DNA from: Caldalkalibacillus salinus | Lineage (GTDB): Bacteria > Bacillota > Bacilli > Caldalkalibacillales > JCM-10596 | Direction of reading: 5' to 3' | Length of the DNA stretch: 64,000 nucleotides | NCBI RefSeq assembly: GCF_016745835.1 | Contig: NZ_JAERVL010000004.1 | Coordinates: forward strand, 62,001-126,000 | Shown here: piece after piece, positions 44,347-53,380 of the stretch | Numbering within the stretch: the stretch's first letter is position 1 | Layout: each line of letters opens with the position of its first letter | Notes under the pieces: generated by a model | The model's database searches: none | Told to the model about the DNA's origin: nothing | The model's input: only the letters and a program-made list of their open reading frames with translations | Translations under genes and position numbers: made by a program

Positions 44347-45361
44347 GGTTCGTCACCTGTACGATTTTCTTCTCTTCACGTTGGATTGCGGGATCCCAAT
44401 ACTTACCTTGCCATGTATCACGGAGGCGCAGCTCACGGTCGATAGAATTAAGGACATTCCATTTATCGCTGCTCCATTGTGGGCCGATTAATAAATGCTT
44501 CGGGGCATCTCCAGTCAAGCGGTGAATGGTCACCTCTGGTGGCATAATCTCCAGTGTTTTAACCACTAAGTCGACATACTCATCCTTTTCTAGGAATTGT
44601 AGCAGCCCCTCCTCATACTGTTTGACCATCGGTGTGTATTTCATCAAGTGTAAAAGGTGGATCTTCAAGCCTTGAATGTCTAGCTTGGATACTTCTCTTG
44701 CCGTTTCTAGCATCATCTCTTCCGTTTCCTGAGGTAACCCATAAATAATGTGACAGCAGGTACGAATATTGTGCTTGCGCAGTTTTTCCACACCTTCAAC
44801 ATAACATTGATAGTCATGGGCACGGTTAATCAGTTCACCAGTACTGTCATGGACGGTCTGTAAACCGAGTTCTACCCATAGATAAGTCTTTTTGTTGATC
44901 TCTGCTAATAGCTCGACCACATCATCAGGTAAGCAGTCTGGGCGTGTGGCAATAGCAAGTCCTACATTACCTTCCTGCTCGAGAATCACTTCGTACATCT
45001 CTCTCAGTTCTTCTACTGGGGCGTACGTATTGGTGTACGCCTGAAAATAGCCAATGTATTCAGCGTTAGGCCACTTTTGATGCATCCGTTCTTTAATATC
45101 GTTAAACTGTGTCACCAGACTGTCTCGACGGTGACCAGCAAAATCCCCAGATCCCCTCGCACTACAGAACGTGCAACCACCGGAAGCGATTTTCCCATCG
45201 CGGTTGGGACAGGTAAAACCGGCATCGAGGGGAACTTTAAAGACCTTATGGCCAAAAGTGTGGCGTAAGTGATGATTCCATGTATGGTAACGTTTATCCC
45301 CCCATAATAGAGGTAGAGGTGCTGTTTTTGCTGAGTGAGATGAATCACGTGTATCAGTCAT
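44336..45361 (-). CDS. ytqA: Radical SAM protein YtqA (TIGR01212 family, MnmL-like)
   Basis: A 341-residue radical SAM enzyme with an Elp3-like N-terminal cluster motif of the unusual spacing C51-x11-C63-x2-C66 (CPNRDGKIASGGCTFC). Later segments QAYTNTYAPVEELREMY, LWVELGLQTVHD, CCHIIYGLPQET and HRLTGDAPKHLL match the family. Recent work links this protein, as the partner of YtqB, to wobble-uridine side-chain formation in Gram-positive bacteria; the overlap with ytqB supports this. Start has AAGGAG upstream. Confidence 0.88.
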   Translation of the reverse strand: MTDTRDSSHSAKTAPLPLLWGDKRYHTWNHHLRHTFGHKVFKVPLDAGFTCPNRDGKIASGGCTFCSARGSGDFAGHRRDSLVTQFNDIKERMHQKWPNAEYIGYFQAYTNTYAPVEELREMYEVILEQEGNVGLAIATRPDCLPDDVVELLAEINKKTYLWVELGLQTVHDSTGELINRAHDYQCYVEGVEKLRKHNIRTCCHIIYGLPQETEEMMLETAREVSKLDIQGLKIHLLHLMKYTPMVKQYEEGLLQFLEKDEYVDLVVKTLEIMPPEVTIHRLTGDAPKHLLIGPQWSSDKWNVLNSIDRELRLRDTWQGKYWDPAIQREEKKIVQVTNHAY

Positions 45362-45452
45362 CTAAGATACGCTCCTTCCATCAATAGCCGATGAGGCTAA
45401 CCCCTATTTTACAACAAAAAGGGAGGGAATGCAGGGTGGTTGGGTTGAAACA

Positions 45453-45479
45453 TAAAAAAGCCTCCAAAACAGGAGACTT
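45453..45479 (-). terminator. Terminator of the 45.5 kb hypothetical gene
   Basis: On the minus strand a hairpin (AAGTCTCC with GGAGGCTT, one G-U pair) is followed by TTTT. Confidence 0.7.
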
Positions 45480-45506
45480 GATTAGTTATGACAATCGATC
45501 AATGAG

Positions 45507-45890
45507 TTATAGATCCCTTTGAATCATATTTAAATCACTACCTGAGTCAATCATTTCTTCAAAAGATAACCCTTCGGAGGGCGTGCCATCTTCTGTCATC
45601 ATGATAAAGTCTTTTTCACCCGTGTTCGTATAGCGATAAAAGCGTGCAGACTCCACTGGAGCACCATTTTCTTTGGAATAAACGGCACCAACCAACTCCA
45701 TCTTAGTCGTTTCACCAGGGCCAATCAGTACCTCTTCCACAATAGGGGTATATAACCAACAAAACATGTGCTTACGTTGTTGTAGGTTTTCAAACATCGC
45801 TTCGGGCTGTGGAAGGTCATCCACATATTGTTCGAAGGAACGGTCAAAAACACAATTGTATGAATTCATCCAGACAGGTTCCACTTCCAT
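45507..45890 (-). CDS. Conserved-looking hypothetical cytosolic protein
   Basis: A 127-residue product that I do not recognise. It has no signal peptide or membrane helix. It contains HMFCWLYTPIVEEVLIGPGE and ARFYRYTNTGEKDFIMM segments and is acidic overall. AAGGAGG lies only 2-3 bases before the ATG at 45890, so the GTG two codons later may be the true start. It follows the ytfP-like gene on the same strand by 54 bases and is probably in one transcript with it. Confidence 0.6.
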   Translation of the reverse strand: MEVEPVWMNSYNCVFDRSFEQYVDDLPQPEAMFENLQQRKHMFCWLYTPIVEEVLIGPGETTKMELVGAVYSKENGAPVESARFYRYTNTGEKDFIMMTEDGTPSEGLSFEEMIDSGSDLNMIQRDL

Positions 45891-45944
45891 ATCCTCCTTA
45901 TCATCAGGATTCCTTATGACTTAAGTTGACCTGTCTGTCTAAAA

Positions 45945-47237
45945 TTATACGACAATGTCTTGTTGGGCGTGTTGAGCAGCGGAGGTTCCAGCGACGTATC
46001 CAGTAGAGAAAGCACAAGTGATGTTGTAGCCACCGGTGTACCCGTGAATATCAAGGATTTCTCCACAAAAGTACAAGCCATTTGTTTTCTTTGAGGCCAT
46101 ACTTTTGGGGTGGATTTCTTTAATATTGACACCGCCACCGGTAACAAACGCTTGCTCGATCGATAGCGTACCCGTGGCCTTGATATGAAACGCTTTGAGT
46201 TTCTCGGTGAATGTGCGGAGATGTTGCTTGGCACACTGATGCCCTGTAACGCTCCCGTCAAGCTCTGCTCTTTCTAAAAGGATAGGCAGCAGTCGCTCCG
46301 GTATCAGTTTGTTTAGCACGTTTTTAATTTGTTTGCTCCCTTCTTCCCGAACGCTATGCCATAAGCGGTCTAACAGCTCATCCATTGATTCTTCTGGGAA
46401 CATGTCAATGTCCAGTGGCACGTCATGAACTTGATATTTCTTTTTGGCTTTGATGACGTATTGGCTACAGCGTAAAACAGCTGGACCAGACAGACCGAAA
46501 TGGGTAAATAAGACGTCTCCTTCATGAGTCATGATGCTTTTTCCTTTCGGGTTCTTAACCGAAATGTGGACATCTCGTAGCGCCAAACCTTGAACTCGTT
46601 TTTCCTTTATAAAGGGTTCATCAGATGTGACAGGCACCTCGGTGGGGTATAGTTCTGTAATCGTATGCCCGGCTTTCTCAGCCCAAGCATAACCATCCCC
46701 TGTCGACCCAGTATGAGGGACTGATTTTCCACCAACAGCGATAATAACCGAGGGGGCTTGGACCGCTTCGCCACTGTCTAAATGTACACTGTGCCCCATG
46801 TTCTCATCGAAAGAGATATCCTTGACAGCTGTATTGACACGGATATCTGTTCCTACCTCTCTGACCTTCTGAATTAACGCCTCAACGACATCTTTGGCTT
46901 TATCAGTAACGGGAAACATTCGACCACGGTCTTCCTCTTTTAGTTCAATACCCAGATCTTCAAAAAATGAGATAATATGCTCATTGTTATAGATGGAGAA
47001 AGGACTATACATGAATCTTCCGTTGCCAGGGATATTTTTAATCATTTCTTCAAGTGGGATACGGTTGGTGACATTACAGCGCCCGCCACCTGATATGGCT
47101 AGCTTTCTACCTAACTTATTCCCTTTATCGACAAGCAAGACCCGCGCACCTTGATACCCCGCAGCGTATGAGGCCATGAGCCCTGATGGTCCGCCTCCGA
47201 TCACAATGACGTCGTATTGCTCGTTGTTACTCATCAT
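45945..47237 (-). CDS. ytfP: HI0933/YtfP-family FAD-binding oxidoreductase
   Basis: A 430-residue flavoprotein of the HI0933-like (aminoacetone oxidase-annotated) family. The dinucleotide fold is [20 protein letters not shown], followed by [18 protein letters not shown], a hallmark of the family, and a C-terminal FAD motif ([19 protein letters not shown]). Two ATGs lie at the start after AAAGGAG. The physiological reaction is not known. Synteny with the ytq genes supports the B. subtilis name. Confidence 0.88.
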   Translation of the reverse strand: MMSNNEQYDVIVIGGGPSGLMASYAAGYQGARVLLVDKGNKLGRKLAISGGGRCNVTNRIPLEEMIKNIPGNGRFMYSPFSIYNNEHIISFFEDLGIELKEEDRGRMFPVTDKAKDVVEALIQKVREVGTDIRVNTAVKDISFDENMGHSVHLDSGEAVQAPSVIIAVGGKSVPHTGSTGDGYAWAEKAGHTITELYPTEVPVTSDEPFIKEKRVQGLALRDVHISVKNPKGKSIMTHEGDVLFTHFGLSGPAVLRCSQYVIKAKKKYQVHDVPLDIDMFPEESMDELLDRLWHSVREEGSKQIKNVLNKLIPERLLPILLERAELDGSVTGHQCAKQHLRTFTEKLKAFHIKATGTLSIEQAFVTGGGVNIKEIHPKSMASKKTNGLYFCGEILDIHGYTGGYNITCAFSTGYVAGTSAAQHAQQDIVV

Positions 47238-47409
47238 CCTTACTCCTTTACTGTGTCATTCTTCATTGTTCGCTCATATCATTATGTTGAATGCGTTATT
47301 ATCACTTAACTCTTATTATGGTACATGAGTTGCTCATCGATGAATAGATAAATGAGTGGAGGAGATGTGTATCCCCTTACAAACTGACAACAAAATGAAC
47401 AATAAATAT

Positions 47410-47438
47410 TTGCTTATTCACAAAAAATACACTACAAT
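47410..47438 (+). promoter_or_regulatory. Putative sigma-A promoter of the ferredoxin gene
   Basis: TTGCTT (47410-47415), 17 bases, TACAAT (47433-47438). Transcription would start near 47445 and give a leader of about 150 bases. Confidence 0.6.
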
Positions 47439-47483
47439 AGTGTAAAAATACCATTGTTCATTTCATAAGATACATATGAGCGC

Positions 47484-47551
47484 GTTAGGTTTCTCACCTT
47501 TTTATGATAACATGATGTTAAAAATGTTATCATGGGGTCGATAGACCTAAC
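47484..47551 (+). promoter_or_regulatory. Structured leader of the ferredoxin gene
   Basis: Outer stem GTTAGGT (47484-47490) with ACCTAAC (47545-47551), and inner stem ATGATAACAT (47504-47513) with ATGTTATCAT (47524-47533), separated by 13- and 11-base internal loops. No T run follows. It lies wholly between promoter and ribosome binding site. No known riboswitch class was recognised. The rest of the 359-base gap is AT-rich and holds nothing else I can name. Confidence 0.6.
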
Positions 47552-47575
47552 AACCTTATCATGTACCATACATGA

Positions 47576-47845
<270 letters not shown>

Positions 47846-47894
47846 GGTTTCTAATGATTGACCTTTTTGCAATCATTCTATAGACCTTCAAGAG

Positions 47895-47925
47895 AAGCTC
47901 CCTCACAACAGTGAGGGGGCTTTTT
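47895..47925 (+). terminator. Terminator of fer
   Basis: An 11 bp stem with one G-U pair (AGCTCCCTCAC with GTGAGGGGGCT), a four-base loop and TTTTT. Confidence 0.9.
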
Positions 47926-47957
47926 ACTTAGTAAAGTTTAAACGTGTTAAAATTTTT

Positions 47958-47974
47958 TGTCATGTTATCTCACA
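47958..47974 (+). promoter_or_regulatory. TnrA/GlnR box upstream of amtB
   Basis: TGTCATGTTATCTCACA matches the TGTNAN7TNACA consensus exactly. A possible -10 (TAATAT, 48006-48011) puts the box near -50, the position from which TnrA activates nrgAB in B. subtilis. tnrA itself lies 3.5 kb away. Confidence 0.75.
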
Positions 47975-48078
47975 CGGTTATAGAAAATAATCGCTTCTCC
48001 CGCAATAATATAGACAGATACAAAACGCAGAGGTCTAGGATGGGACTTCCGAAAATTCTGTCTAAAGGGGAGAGAAAC

Positions 48079-49347
48079 GTGGATACGATATTTTTAATGA
48101 ACAGTTTGTGGGTGATGGTAGCTGCAATCTTAGTTATTTTTATGCAAGGAGGATTTATCCTACTAGAAGCGGGCTCAACCCGAATGAAGAATGCCGGTCA
48201 CATTGCAGGGAAAACCATTTTTACGTTTGGTATTGCTTCACTCGTGTTCTGGGCCATTGGTTACGGTTTTATTTTCGGTGAAGGTAATTTGTTTATAGGT
48301 TTATCGGACTTCTTCTATAGTGGATACGAAATTGAAGGGTTAGGTCTTTCTACATCAGTTTTCTTTTTATTTCAGCTCGCCTTTGCAGGTATTGCCTTGA
48401 CGATCGCCTTCGGAGGCTTTGCTGAACGAGCTAAACTCTCCGTTTATCTTGTCTTTGCTGTTCTGTTCTCAGCCTTGGTTTATCCTATTGTTGCGCACTG
48501 GATTTGGGGCGATGGTTGGCTTGCCGATTTAGGGAAACAGGATTTTGCTGGATCAACAGTCGTGCATCTTACGGGTGCGATGGCTGCATTAGCTGCCACA
48601 TTGTTATTAAAGCCACGATTAGGTAAATATAATAAAGACGGTACACCAAATGAACTAGCGGGACATAACCAAGTGTACACAGCCCTAGGCGTGTTAGTAT
48701 TATGGATTGGTTGGTTCGGTTTTAACGCAGGGAGCACAGTCGCAGTGGATGATGCGTTTTTTGGCTTTGTTGCCCTGAACACGAATCTAGCAGCAGGGGC
48801 CGGTGCGATATCAGCTCTTATCATATCTTGGCTTGTTTTAGGCAAGTCAGATGTACCCACGATGTTAAATGGGGCTTTAGCTGGTCTCGTCGCAATTACA
48901 GCATCTTGTGCCTTTGTCACACCCGGTGCATCCGTCATCATTGGTATCATAGCAGGTATTCTGGTTTACTATAGCATGAAATTCTTTGAGAAGAAGAAAA
49001 TTGACGATCCGATTTTTGCTTTATCTGTACACGGCGTGGCAGGCGTATGGGGAACATTAAGCACAGGTTTCTTTGCCACACCAGAGTTAGCAGAATTAAA
49101 CGGCGGTATGGCAGGATTGTTCTACGGTGGCGGATTTCAACAGTTAGGTGTACAGGTCATAGGTATCATGACTGCAGGTGGATATGCATTCGTTGTTTCC
49201 CTCATGATTTTAAGTATCATGAAGGTCGTCATGAACGGATTACGTGTCACTGAAGAGGAGGAAATCGTTGGTTTAGACCTCAGTGAGCATGGTGGTTACG
49301 GTTACCCAGAACAAGTTCAACAAGCGCATGAAGCTAAAGGTGTGTAA
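48079..49347 (+). CDS. amtB: Ammonium transporter AmtB
   Basis: A trimeric ammonium channel, 422 residues from GTG 48079 (AAGGGGAGAG upstream). Eleven membrane helices are expected. Family motifs include MQGGFILLEAGSTRMKNAGH, FAERAKLSVYLVFAV, WIWGDGWLADLGKQDFAGST, and the HLTGAMAAL and VHGVAGVWG segments that hold the twin pore histidines. A longer open frame to 47944 overlaps the TnrA box and is rejected. No glnK gene follows, unlike the common amtB-glnK pair. TnrA control is inferred from the box. Confidence 0.93.
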   Translation: MDTIFLMNSLWVMVAAILVIFMQGGFILLEAGSTRMKNAGHIAGKTIFTFGIASLVFWAIGYGFIFGEGNLFIGLSDFFYSGYEIEGLGLSTSVFFLFQLAFAGIALTIAFGGFAERAKLSVYLVFAVLFSALVYPIVAHWIWGDGWLADLGKQDFAGSTVVHLTGAMAALAATLLLKPRLGKYNKDGTPNELAGHNQVYTALGVLVLWIGWFGFNAGSTVAVDDAFFGFVALNTNLAAGAGAISALIISWLVLGKSDVPTMLNGALAGLVAITASCAFVTPGASVIIGIIAGILVYYSMKFFEKKKIDDPIFALSVHGVAGVWGTLSTGFFATPELAELNGGMAGLFYGGGFQQLGVQVIGIMTAGGYAFVVSLMILSIMKVVMNGLRVTEEEEIVGLDLSEHGGYGYPEQVQQAHEAKGV

Positions 49348-49394
49348 GGAAAAGTGCTCATTGATTAAAAATTAAAACGAAGCAAAATAACAAT

Positions 49395-49428
49395 AAGAAG
49401 GAGTGACGACGCGTCGTCACTCCTTCTT
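49395..49428. terminator. Bidirectional terminator between amtB and the exonuclease gene
   Basis: A perfect 15 bp palindromic stem (AAGAAGGAGTGACGA arm) with a CGCG centre. T-rich sequence follows on both strands, so it serves both convergent units. Confidence 0.9.
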
Positions 49429-49445
49429 TGCTTTTATCCTCTACC

Positions 49446-50174
49446 TTAAGCTTTCTTAGCCAGTTGATCGTATATATCTTGTAAGTTCTCATATCCTTTA
49501 TGAGTTAAAAGTTTGATACAATGAGCCCAAAGTTGGGCTGTAAGCCTGGCATCCCCTAAAGCATGGTGACGATTAGTTACTGCGATATGACAGTGTGAAC
49601 AGCACTCTTCAAGCCGTACTAGGGGTAAATGTGGCTCGCATAGCTGCATCAGAAACTGGGTATCAATAATACGTTGCGTAAACGATCGGCGTGACGTTTG
49701 CCACAGTGTATGCTGCATAAACGCTTTCTCATGGTTGGCATGGTGGGCGACGAGAACGTGTCCTCTAACAAAACCAAAAAACCGAGTTAACACTTCGTCG
49801 ATAGGGGGGGCCTGGCGTAAATCTTCTTCTTTAAGTCCTGTTAGATTCTTGATGTCTGGGGCCAATGGTTTTTCCGTAGAAACGAGAGAATAAAATTCTT
49901 CTTTAATGTTTCCGTTTGTGGTCTTGACAGCCCCTATGGATAATATAGTATCCCCTCGCTCTGGGAAGAAGCCCGTTGTTTCGATATCAAAGACAACCAC
50001 TTTAAGGGTGTGAAGGGGTCTTTGTAATACGTCTTGTTGTCTAAATTCTTTTTGTAACTGTCTTAAGTAGGAGACATGTTGTGGATTGGACTGATCGTGG
50101 CCAGAGGCATACAAGTGAGTGCTTATTTTACCAGGTAACTGTTTCATCATTTGGAGCCAAGAATGATTTTTCAT
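49446..50174 (-). CDS. DEDDh 3'-5' exonuclease (DnaQ/RNase T-like)
   Basis: A 242-residue single-domain exonuclease. Catalytic residues are D63 and E65 in VFDIETTGFF, the Asp in RIIDTQFL (about 171), and H203 and D208 in HHALGDA. The first 50 residues are an extra helical segment. It follows the DUF294 nucleotidyltransferase by 15 bases. Pairing of a DUF294 protein with a DnaQ-like exonuclease is known from proteobacteria next to acetate permease genes, from memory. The substrate of such pairs is not known. Confidence 0.85.
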   Translation of the reverse strand: MKNHSWLQMMKQLPGKISTHLYASGHDQSNPQHVSYLRQLQKEFRQQDVLQRPLHTLKVVVFDIETTGFFPERGDTILSIGAVKTTNGNIKEEFYSLVSTEKPLAPDIKNLTGLKEEDLRQAPPIDEVLTRFFGFVRGHVLVAHHANHEKAFMQHTLWQTSRRSFTQRIIDTQFLMQLCEPHLPLVRLEECCSHCHIAVTNRHHALGDARLTAQLWAHCIKLLTHKGYENLQDIYDQLAKKA

Positions 50175-50189
50175 GTTCGTCCCATTCCT

Positions 50190-51203
50190 TTATTGATAAT
50201 CATATGTCTCATCTGTCAGCCGTTCTTGTAAATAAAGGCCCTGTTTGATCATGCTTTTTAGTTGTTTTTTTTCGGACCGACTTAAAGATTTTATACACAT
50301 GTAATGACTAGCTTCATAGCGATTCTGTTGTTCCCTCTGTGTTGTGAAAAATGCTCGTGGCGCGTGAGTGAGGCGAAAAGCGAGTAGGGTTTCGACATTT
50401 TTTTCATACGTATGATGACGAGGCGAATTGAATGAGGGCTGGCGTTCAAGCATGCTTAGGCGTTCGCTTGTGGATGTGGCCCATAGGTTATCCTTTAATG
50501 CAAATAAACGTGCAGCATTCACATATGGAAGTAGAGCGCAAGATTTTAGATTCAGATACCCTTTGAAATAGCCATATTGTTCGGTTAAGAAGTGACCAAA
50601 AACACCGACCCCTTTTTGTATGGATGCTGTGTTCGCAGCGAACCTGTTTAACAAATAGGGCGAGTCATTGACCTGCTCAAATAAAATCTCTTTTAACTTG
50701 TAGACAAGTGATGGGGAACCAACGAGGACTCTACTGTCTGTTAATATTAATAAATGCCGAATAGCTTCCCAAGTGTCAGCTTTTATCCAGCTATGAAGTT
50801 GGTCTTGCCAGTCGGATGCTGATTGACACCAAAGGGGATTAGAACACATGACTCTACCCTCACATAATGGATACCCCACATACGCCAACCCATGGGAAAT
50901 ATGTTCGCCTAGTTTTTGGAAATACTGCTTGGCTTCTTCCGTATTTTCCTCATAAACCATACCGTGATCTTGGTCGCTTATGAGACCTTGTTCACGCCGT
51001 CCTGCGCTCCCCATCACAAAGAAAGAGAAAGAACCTGGTGGCTCCCCAAGCTGGATTTTTGTTCGCGCCACAGCAAGACTGATCACATGTTGCATCAGTT
51101 CATCGTGAAAATGGTTCAATTGTGTGGAAGATAAGCGATGATTCATCATGTTCTCGTTGCGATACTGTTTAATGTCCTCATACGTTTGGAAACGTACCAT
51201 CAT
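50190..51203 (-). CDS. GlnD-like putative nucleotidyltransferase (DUF294 family)
   Basis: A 337-residue protein with the nucleotidyltransferase signature MGSAGRREQGLISDQDHG: G65-S66 and the metal-binding D77 and D79. The C-terminal half fits the DUF294_C helical region (LTEQYGYFKGYLNLKSCALL, NAARLFALKD). It lacks CBS, cyclic-nucleotide, HD or ACT domains found in many relatives and in GlnD. Starts 9 bases after tnrA on the same strand. GlnD modifies PII protein, so the link to tnrA and amtB suggests a nitrogen role, but the target is unknown. Confidence 0.8.
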   Translation of the reverse strand: MMVRFQTYEDIKQYRNENMMNHRLSSTQLNHFHDELMQHVISLAVARTKIQLGEPPGSFSFFVMGSAGRREQGLISDQDHGMVYEENTEEAKQYFQKLGEHISHGLAYVGYPLCEGRVMCSNPLWCQSASDWQDQLHSWIKADTWEAIRHLLILTDSRVLVGSPSLVYKLKEILFEQVNDSPYLLNRFAANTASIQKGVGVFGHFLTEQYGYFKGYLNLKSCALLPYVNAARLFALKDNLWATSTSERLSMLERQPSFNSPRHHTYEKNVETLLAFRLTHAPRAFFTTQREQQNRYEASHYMCIKSLSRSEKKQLKSMIKQGLYLQERLTDETYDYQ

Positions 51204-51212
51204 AAATAACTC

Positions 51213-51512
51213 CTATTTTCTCATGTTAAATTGAGCGTTAATTTGACCACGAAGCATCTTATTCCTAACACTCCGTTCTTCTTTTTCAAATCGTTTGCGA
51301 ATTTCAAATGTTTGCATCCCGTCTTCCATTTGATCGGCGATGGTCATCAACTTTTCTACATCATTAAAGGAGTACCGCCTGGTGCCTCCTTTAGTTCTCT
51401 CGGGGTGAATCAACTTCCGTTCCTCATAATACCGAATTTTTCTTTCTGTAAGTCCGGTTAATTCACTAACCATACCGATGGTAATGACTTTTTTGTCCTT
51501 GTATGATGCCAT
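51213..51512 (-). CDS. tnrA: Nitrogen regulator TnrA (MerR/GlnR family)
   Basis: TnrA activates and represses nitrogen genes when glutamine is scarce; feedback-inhibited glutamine synthetase captures it when nitrogen is plentiful. The 99-residue product has the winged HTH TIGMVSELTGLTERKIRYYEE and TKGGTRRYSFNDVEKLM. The tail KMLRGQINAQFNMRK matches the short TnrA-type C-terminus that contacts glutamine synthetase; GlnR proteins differ there and are longer. AGGAGAGG before the ATG. It heads an operon with a DUF294 protein and an exonuclease, convergent to amtB. Confidence 0.88.
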   Translation of the reverse strand: MASYKDKKVITIGMVSELTGLTERKIRYYEERKLIHPERTKGGTRRYSFNDVEKLMTIADQMEDGMQTFEIRKRFEKEERSVRNKMLRGQINAQFNMRK

Positions 51513-51552
51513 ACGCGTTCCTCTCCTGTATGATTTCTCGAATATATCTTAT

Positions 51553-51579
51553 TGTTATCAATGTAACATAACATTTACA
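51553..51579 (-). promoter_or_regulatory. Overlapping TnrA-like dyads upstream of tnrA
   Basis: TGTTA-N6-TAACA (51553-51568) and TGTAA-N8-TTACA (51562-51579) overlap here, 40-65 bases before the start codon. Each deviates by one base from the N7 spacing of a TnrA/GlnR box. Autoregulation is possible but unproven. Confidence 0.3.
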
Positions 51580-51755
51580 AATTCGGCCGAATGACGGAAG
51601 ATTATCTCACAAAAAACAAATCCTTTATATGGGAGTTTAGTACATCGAAATATATACCACAAAAAATATTTCAGAATAAAGAGGTTTTTCCGAACAGATT
51701 GACGAAATAGTACCATTGGTATCAGTAATCACGATAAATGAAGGGGGAAATTTGG

Positions 51756-53231
51756 ATGAAAAAAACGTTTAAATCAATGGTTATTTTGTTAGTGTTAGCA
51801 CTTGCTTTTTCTACATTTAGTACGTCTATGGCAAACGACAGTGTAGAAGCGTCCTTCTTGGTTGTATTTAAGTCGGAGACACTTCCGGAAAATGCAGAGC
51901 AGGTCGTTAATGAGGCAGGTGGGACGATCACTTATGAGGTGCCAGAAATCGGTGTCGTTGAAGCAACAACGACTTCACCAACGGTCTTTTTAGCTCATAT
52001 GTTAGATTCACAGGAAGTACGTACAGTCGGGCCTTCCTTGGCTGTAGATTTAAATTTACCTGAGTTTAGTGTGGATGAGGAATCGTCTTCCACAACAGGT
52101 CATGAACCTGTTCCCGTAGAGGAGAATATCTGGGAAGCAGGATGGCAATGGGATATTGAGCAGGTCACAAACCAGTTTGAAAGCCACAGCGTTCATACTG
52201 GGACGCATGATGTCGTTGTAGGTGTGATTGATACTGGGTTTGATTTCAATCATCCTGATTTAAAAAATAATATTGTTCCGGGTTCTAAAACCTTTGTACC
52301 AGGAACTGCAGATGCTTGGGATGCACATAGTCACGGGACACACGTCGCGGGGACCATTGCAGCGAATGGACGAGTCAAAGGGGTTGCACCAGACGTGGGT
52401 GTGAGAGCTTATCGTGTGTTCGACACAGGCTCTGCTCAACAGATTTGGATTACCAATGCTATAATAGCGGCGGCAAACGATGGTGTTGATGTCATTAACA
52501 TGAGCTTAGGTGGAACCAGAGTCAAAGGCCAGTGGTTCTACACGGACGAGGAAACGGGTGAACGCATCAATCTTGGTAATGATGCAGCGGATATCGTAGC
52601 TTATAATCGTGCCATCCGTTATGCGATCAACAAGGATGTTACAGTGGTATCATCTGCAGGTAATTCTGGCCAAGATTTAAGTAATCCTGCTAGTGTGACA
52701 GAATGGTATAACCAAAATTTACAAGAAAGTGGCGAAACACAATATGAAGTGAAAGGGGCCACTTTTTATGTCCCAACCCAAATCCCTGGCGTCATCACTG
52801 TATCTGCCACAGGTGGTGGATTTGGAACAGATGAGCGTTTAGCATTTTACTCAAACTATGGTAACGGTGCTGTCAACTTAGGGGCACCAGGTGGAGATCT
52901 TGGACCGGACTACCCTGAAATAAACGAAGATGACTATAAATACCTGGTTTTAAGTACTGTGCCAACATATCTCAGTCAATCGAGTGTGGCCGTAGAACTC
53001 TTCGGAGAGGGTGGATATGGCTGGAAAGGTGGGACTTCCATGGCGTCGCCACAGGTGGCAGGTGCCGCAGCCGCTTACATTTCTCAAGTCTATGAAGAGA
53101 CTGGAAACAAACCATCTCCATCTCAAGTCAAGACGGCTTTACAGCAGACTGCTGAAGATGCAGGTAAAAACGGTTATGACAAGTACTACGGGCATGGTAT
53201 CGTTAACATCTATAACGCACTTACACGGTAA
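51756..53231 (+). CDS. Secreted subtilisin-family (S8) serine protease
   Basis: A 491-residue preproprotease. Signal peptide about 1-26 (ends STSMA). The propeptide runs to about 125 and has an I9-like pattern (SFLVVFKSETLPENAEQVV). Catalytic triad: D159 in GVIDTG, H193 in HSHGTHVAG, Ser in GGTSMASPQ (about 428). The catalytic domain has insertions (FYTDEETGERINLG, VKGATFYVPTQIPG) like lantibiotic-leader-type or cell-envelope S8 peptidases. ATG at 51756 follows AAGGGGG. Monocistronic with a terminator. It is distinct from the short alkaline subtilisin at 58.1 kb. Confidence 0.9.
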   Translation: MKKTFKSMVILLVLALAFSTFSTSMANDSVEASFLVVFKSETLPENAEQVVNEAGGTITYEVPEIGVVEATTTSPTVFLAHMLDSQEVRTVGPSLAVDLNLPEFSVDEESSSTTGHEPVPVEENIWEAGWQWDIEQVTNQFESHSVHTGTHDVVVGVIDTGFDFNHPDLKNNIVPGSKTFVPGTADAWDAHSHGTHVAGTIAANGRVKGVAPDVGVRAYRVFDTGSAQQIWITNAIIAAANDGVDVINMSLGGTRVKGQWFYTDEETGERINLGNDAADIVAYNRAIRYAINKDVTVVSSAGNSGQDLSNPASVTEWYNQNLQESGETQYEVKGATFYVPTQIPGVITVSATGGGFGTDERLAFYSNYGNGAVNLGAPGGDLGPDYPEINEDDYKYLVLSTVPTYLSQSSVAVELFGEGGYGWKGGTSMASPQVAGAAAAYISQVYEETGNKPSPSQVKTALQQTAEDAGKNGYDKYYGHGIVNIYNALTR

Positions 53232-53266
53232 TAAACGTGACATTTATCTATAATGTATATCTATGT

Positions 53267-53297
53267 AGAGCGAATCCTTAGTGGATTCGCTCTTTTG
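53267..53297 (+). terminator. Terminator of the S8 protease gene
   Basis: An 11 bp perfect stem (AGAGCGAATCC with GGATTCGCTCT), a five-base loop and TTTTGCTT. Confidence 0.85.
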
Positions 53298-53380
53298 CTT
53301 ATTATTGGCGTACATGAATACGGTCTAAGATGCTCATACTGCTAAAGATAGTCTTATTAATTAGAGTATGAGGAGGTACG

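Noticed and set aside
47944-48078. N-terminal extension of AmtB
   Set aside because: It overlaps the TnrA box and probable promoter and has no membrane or signal features.
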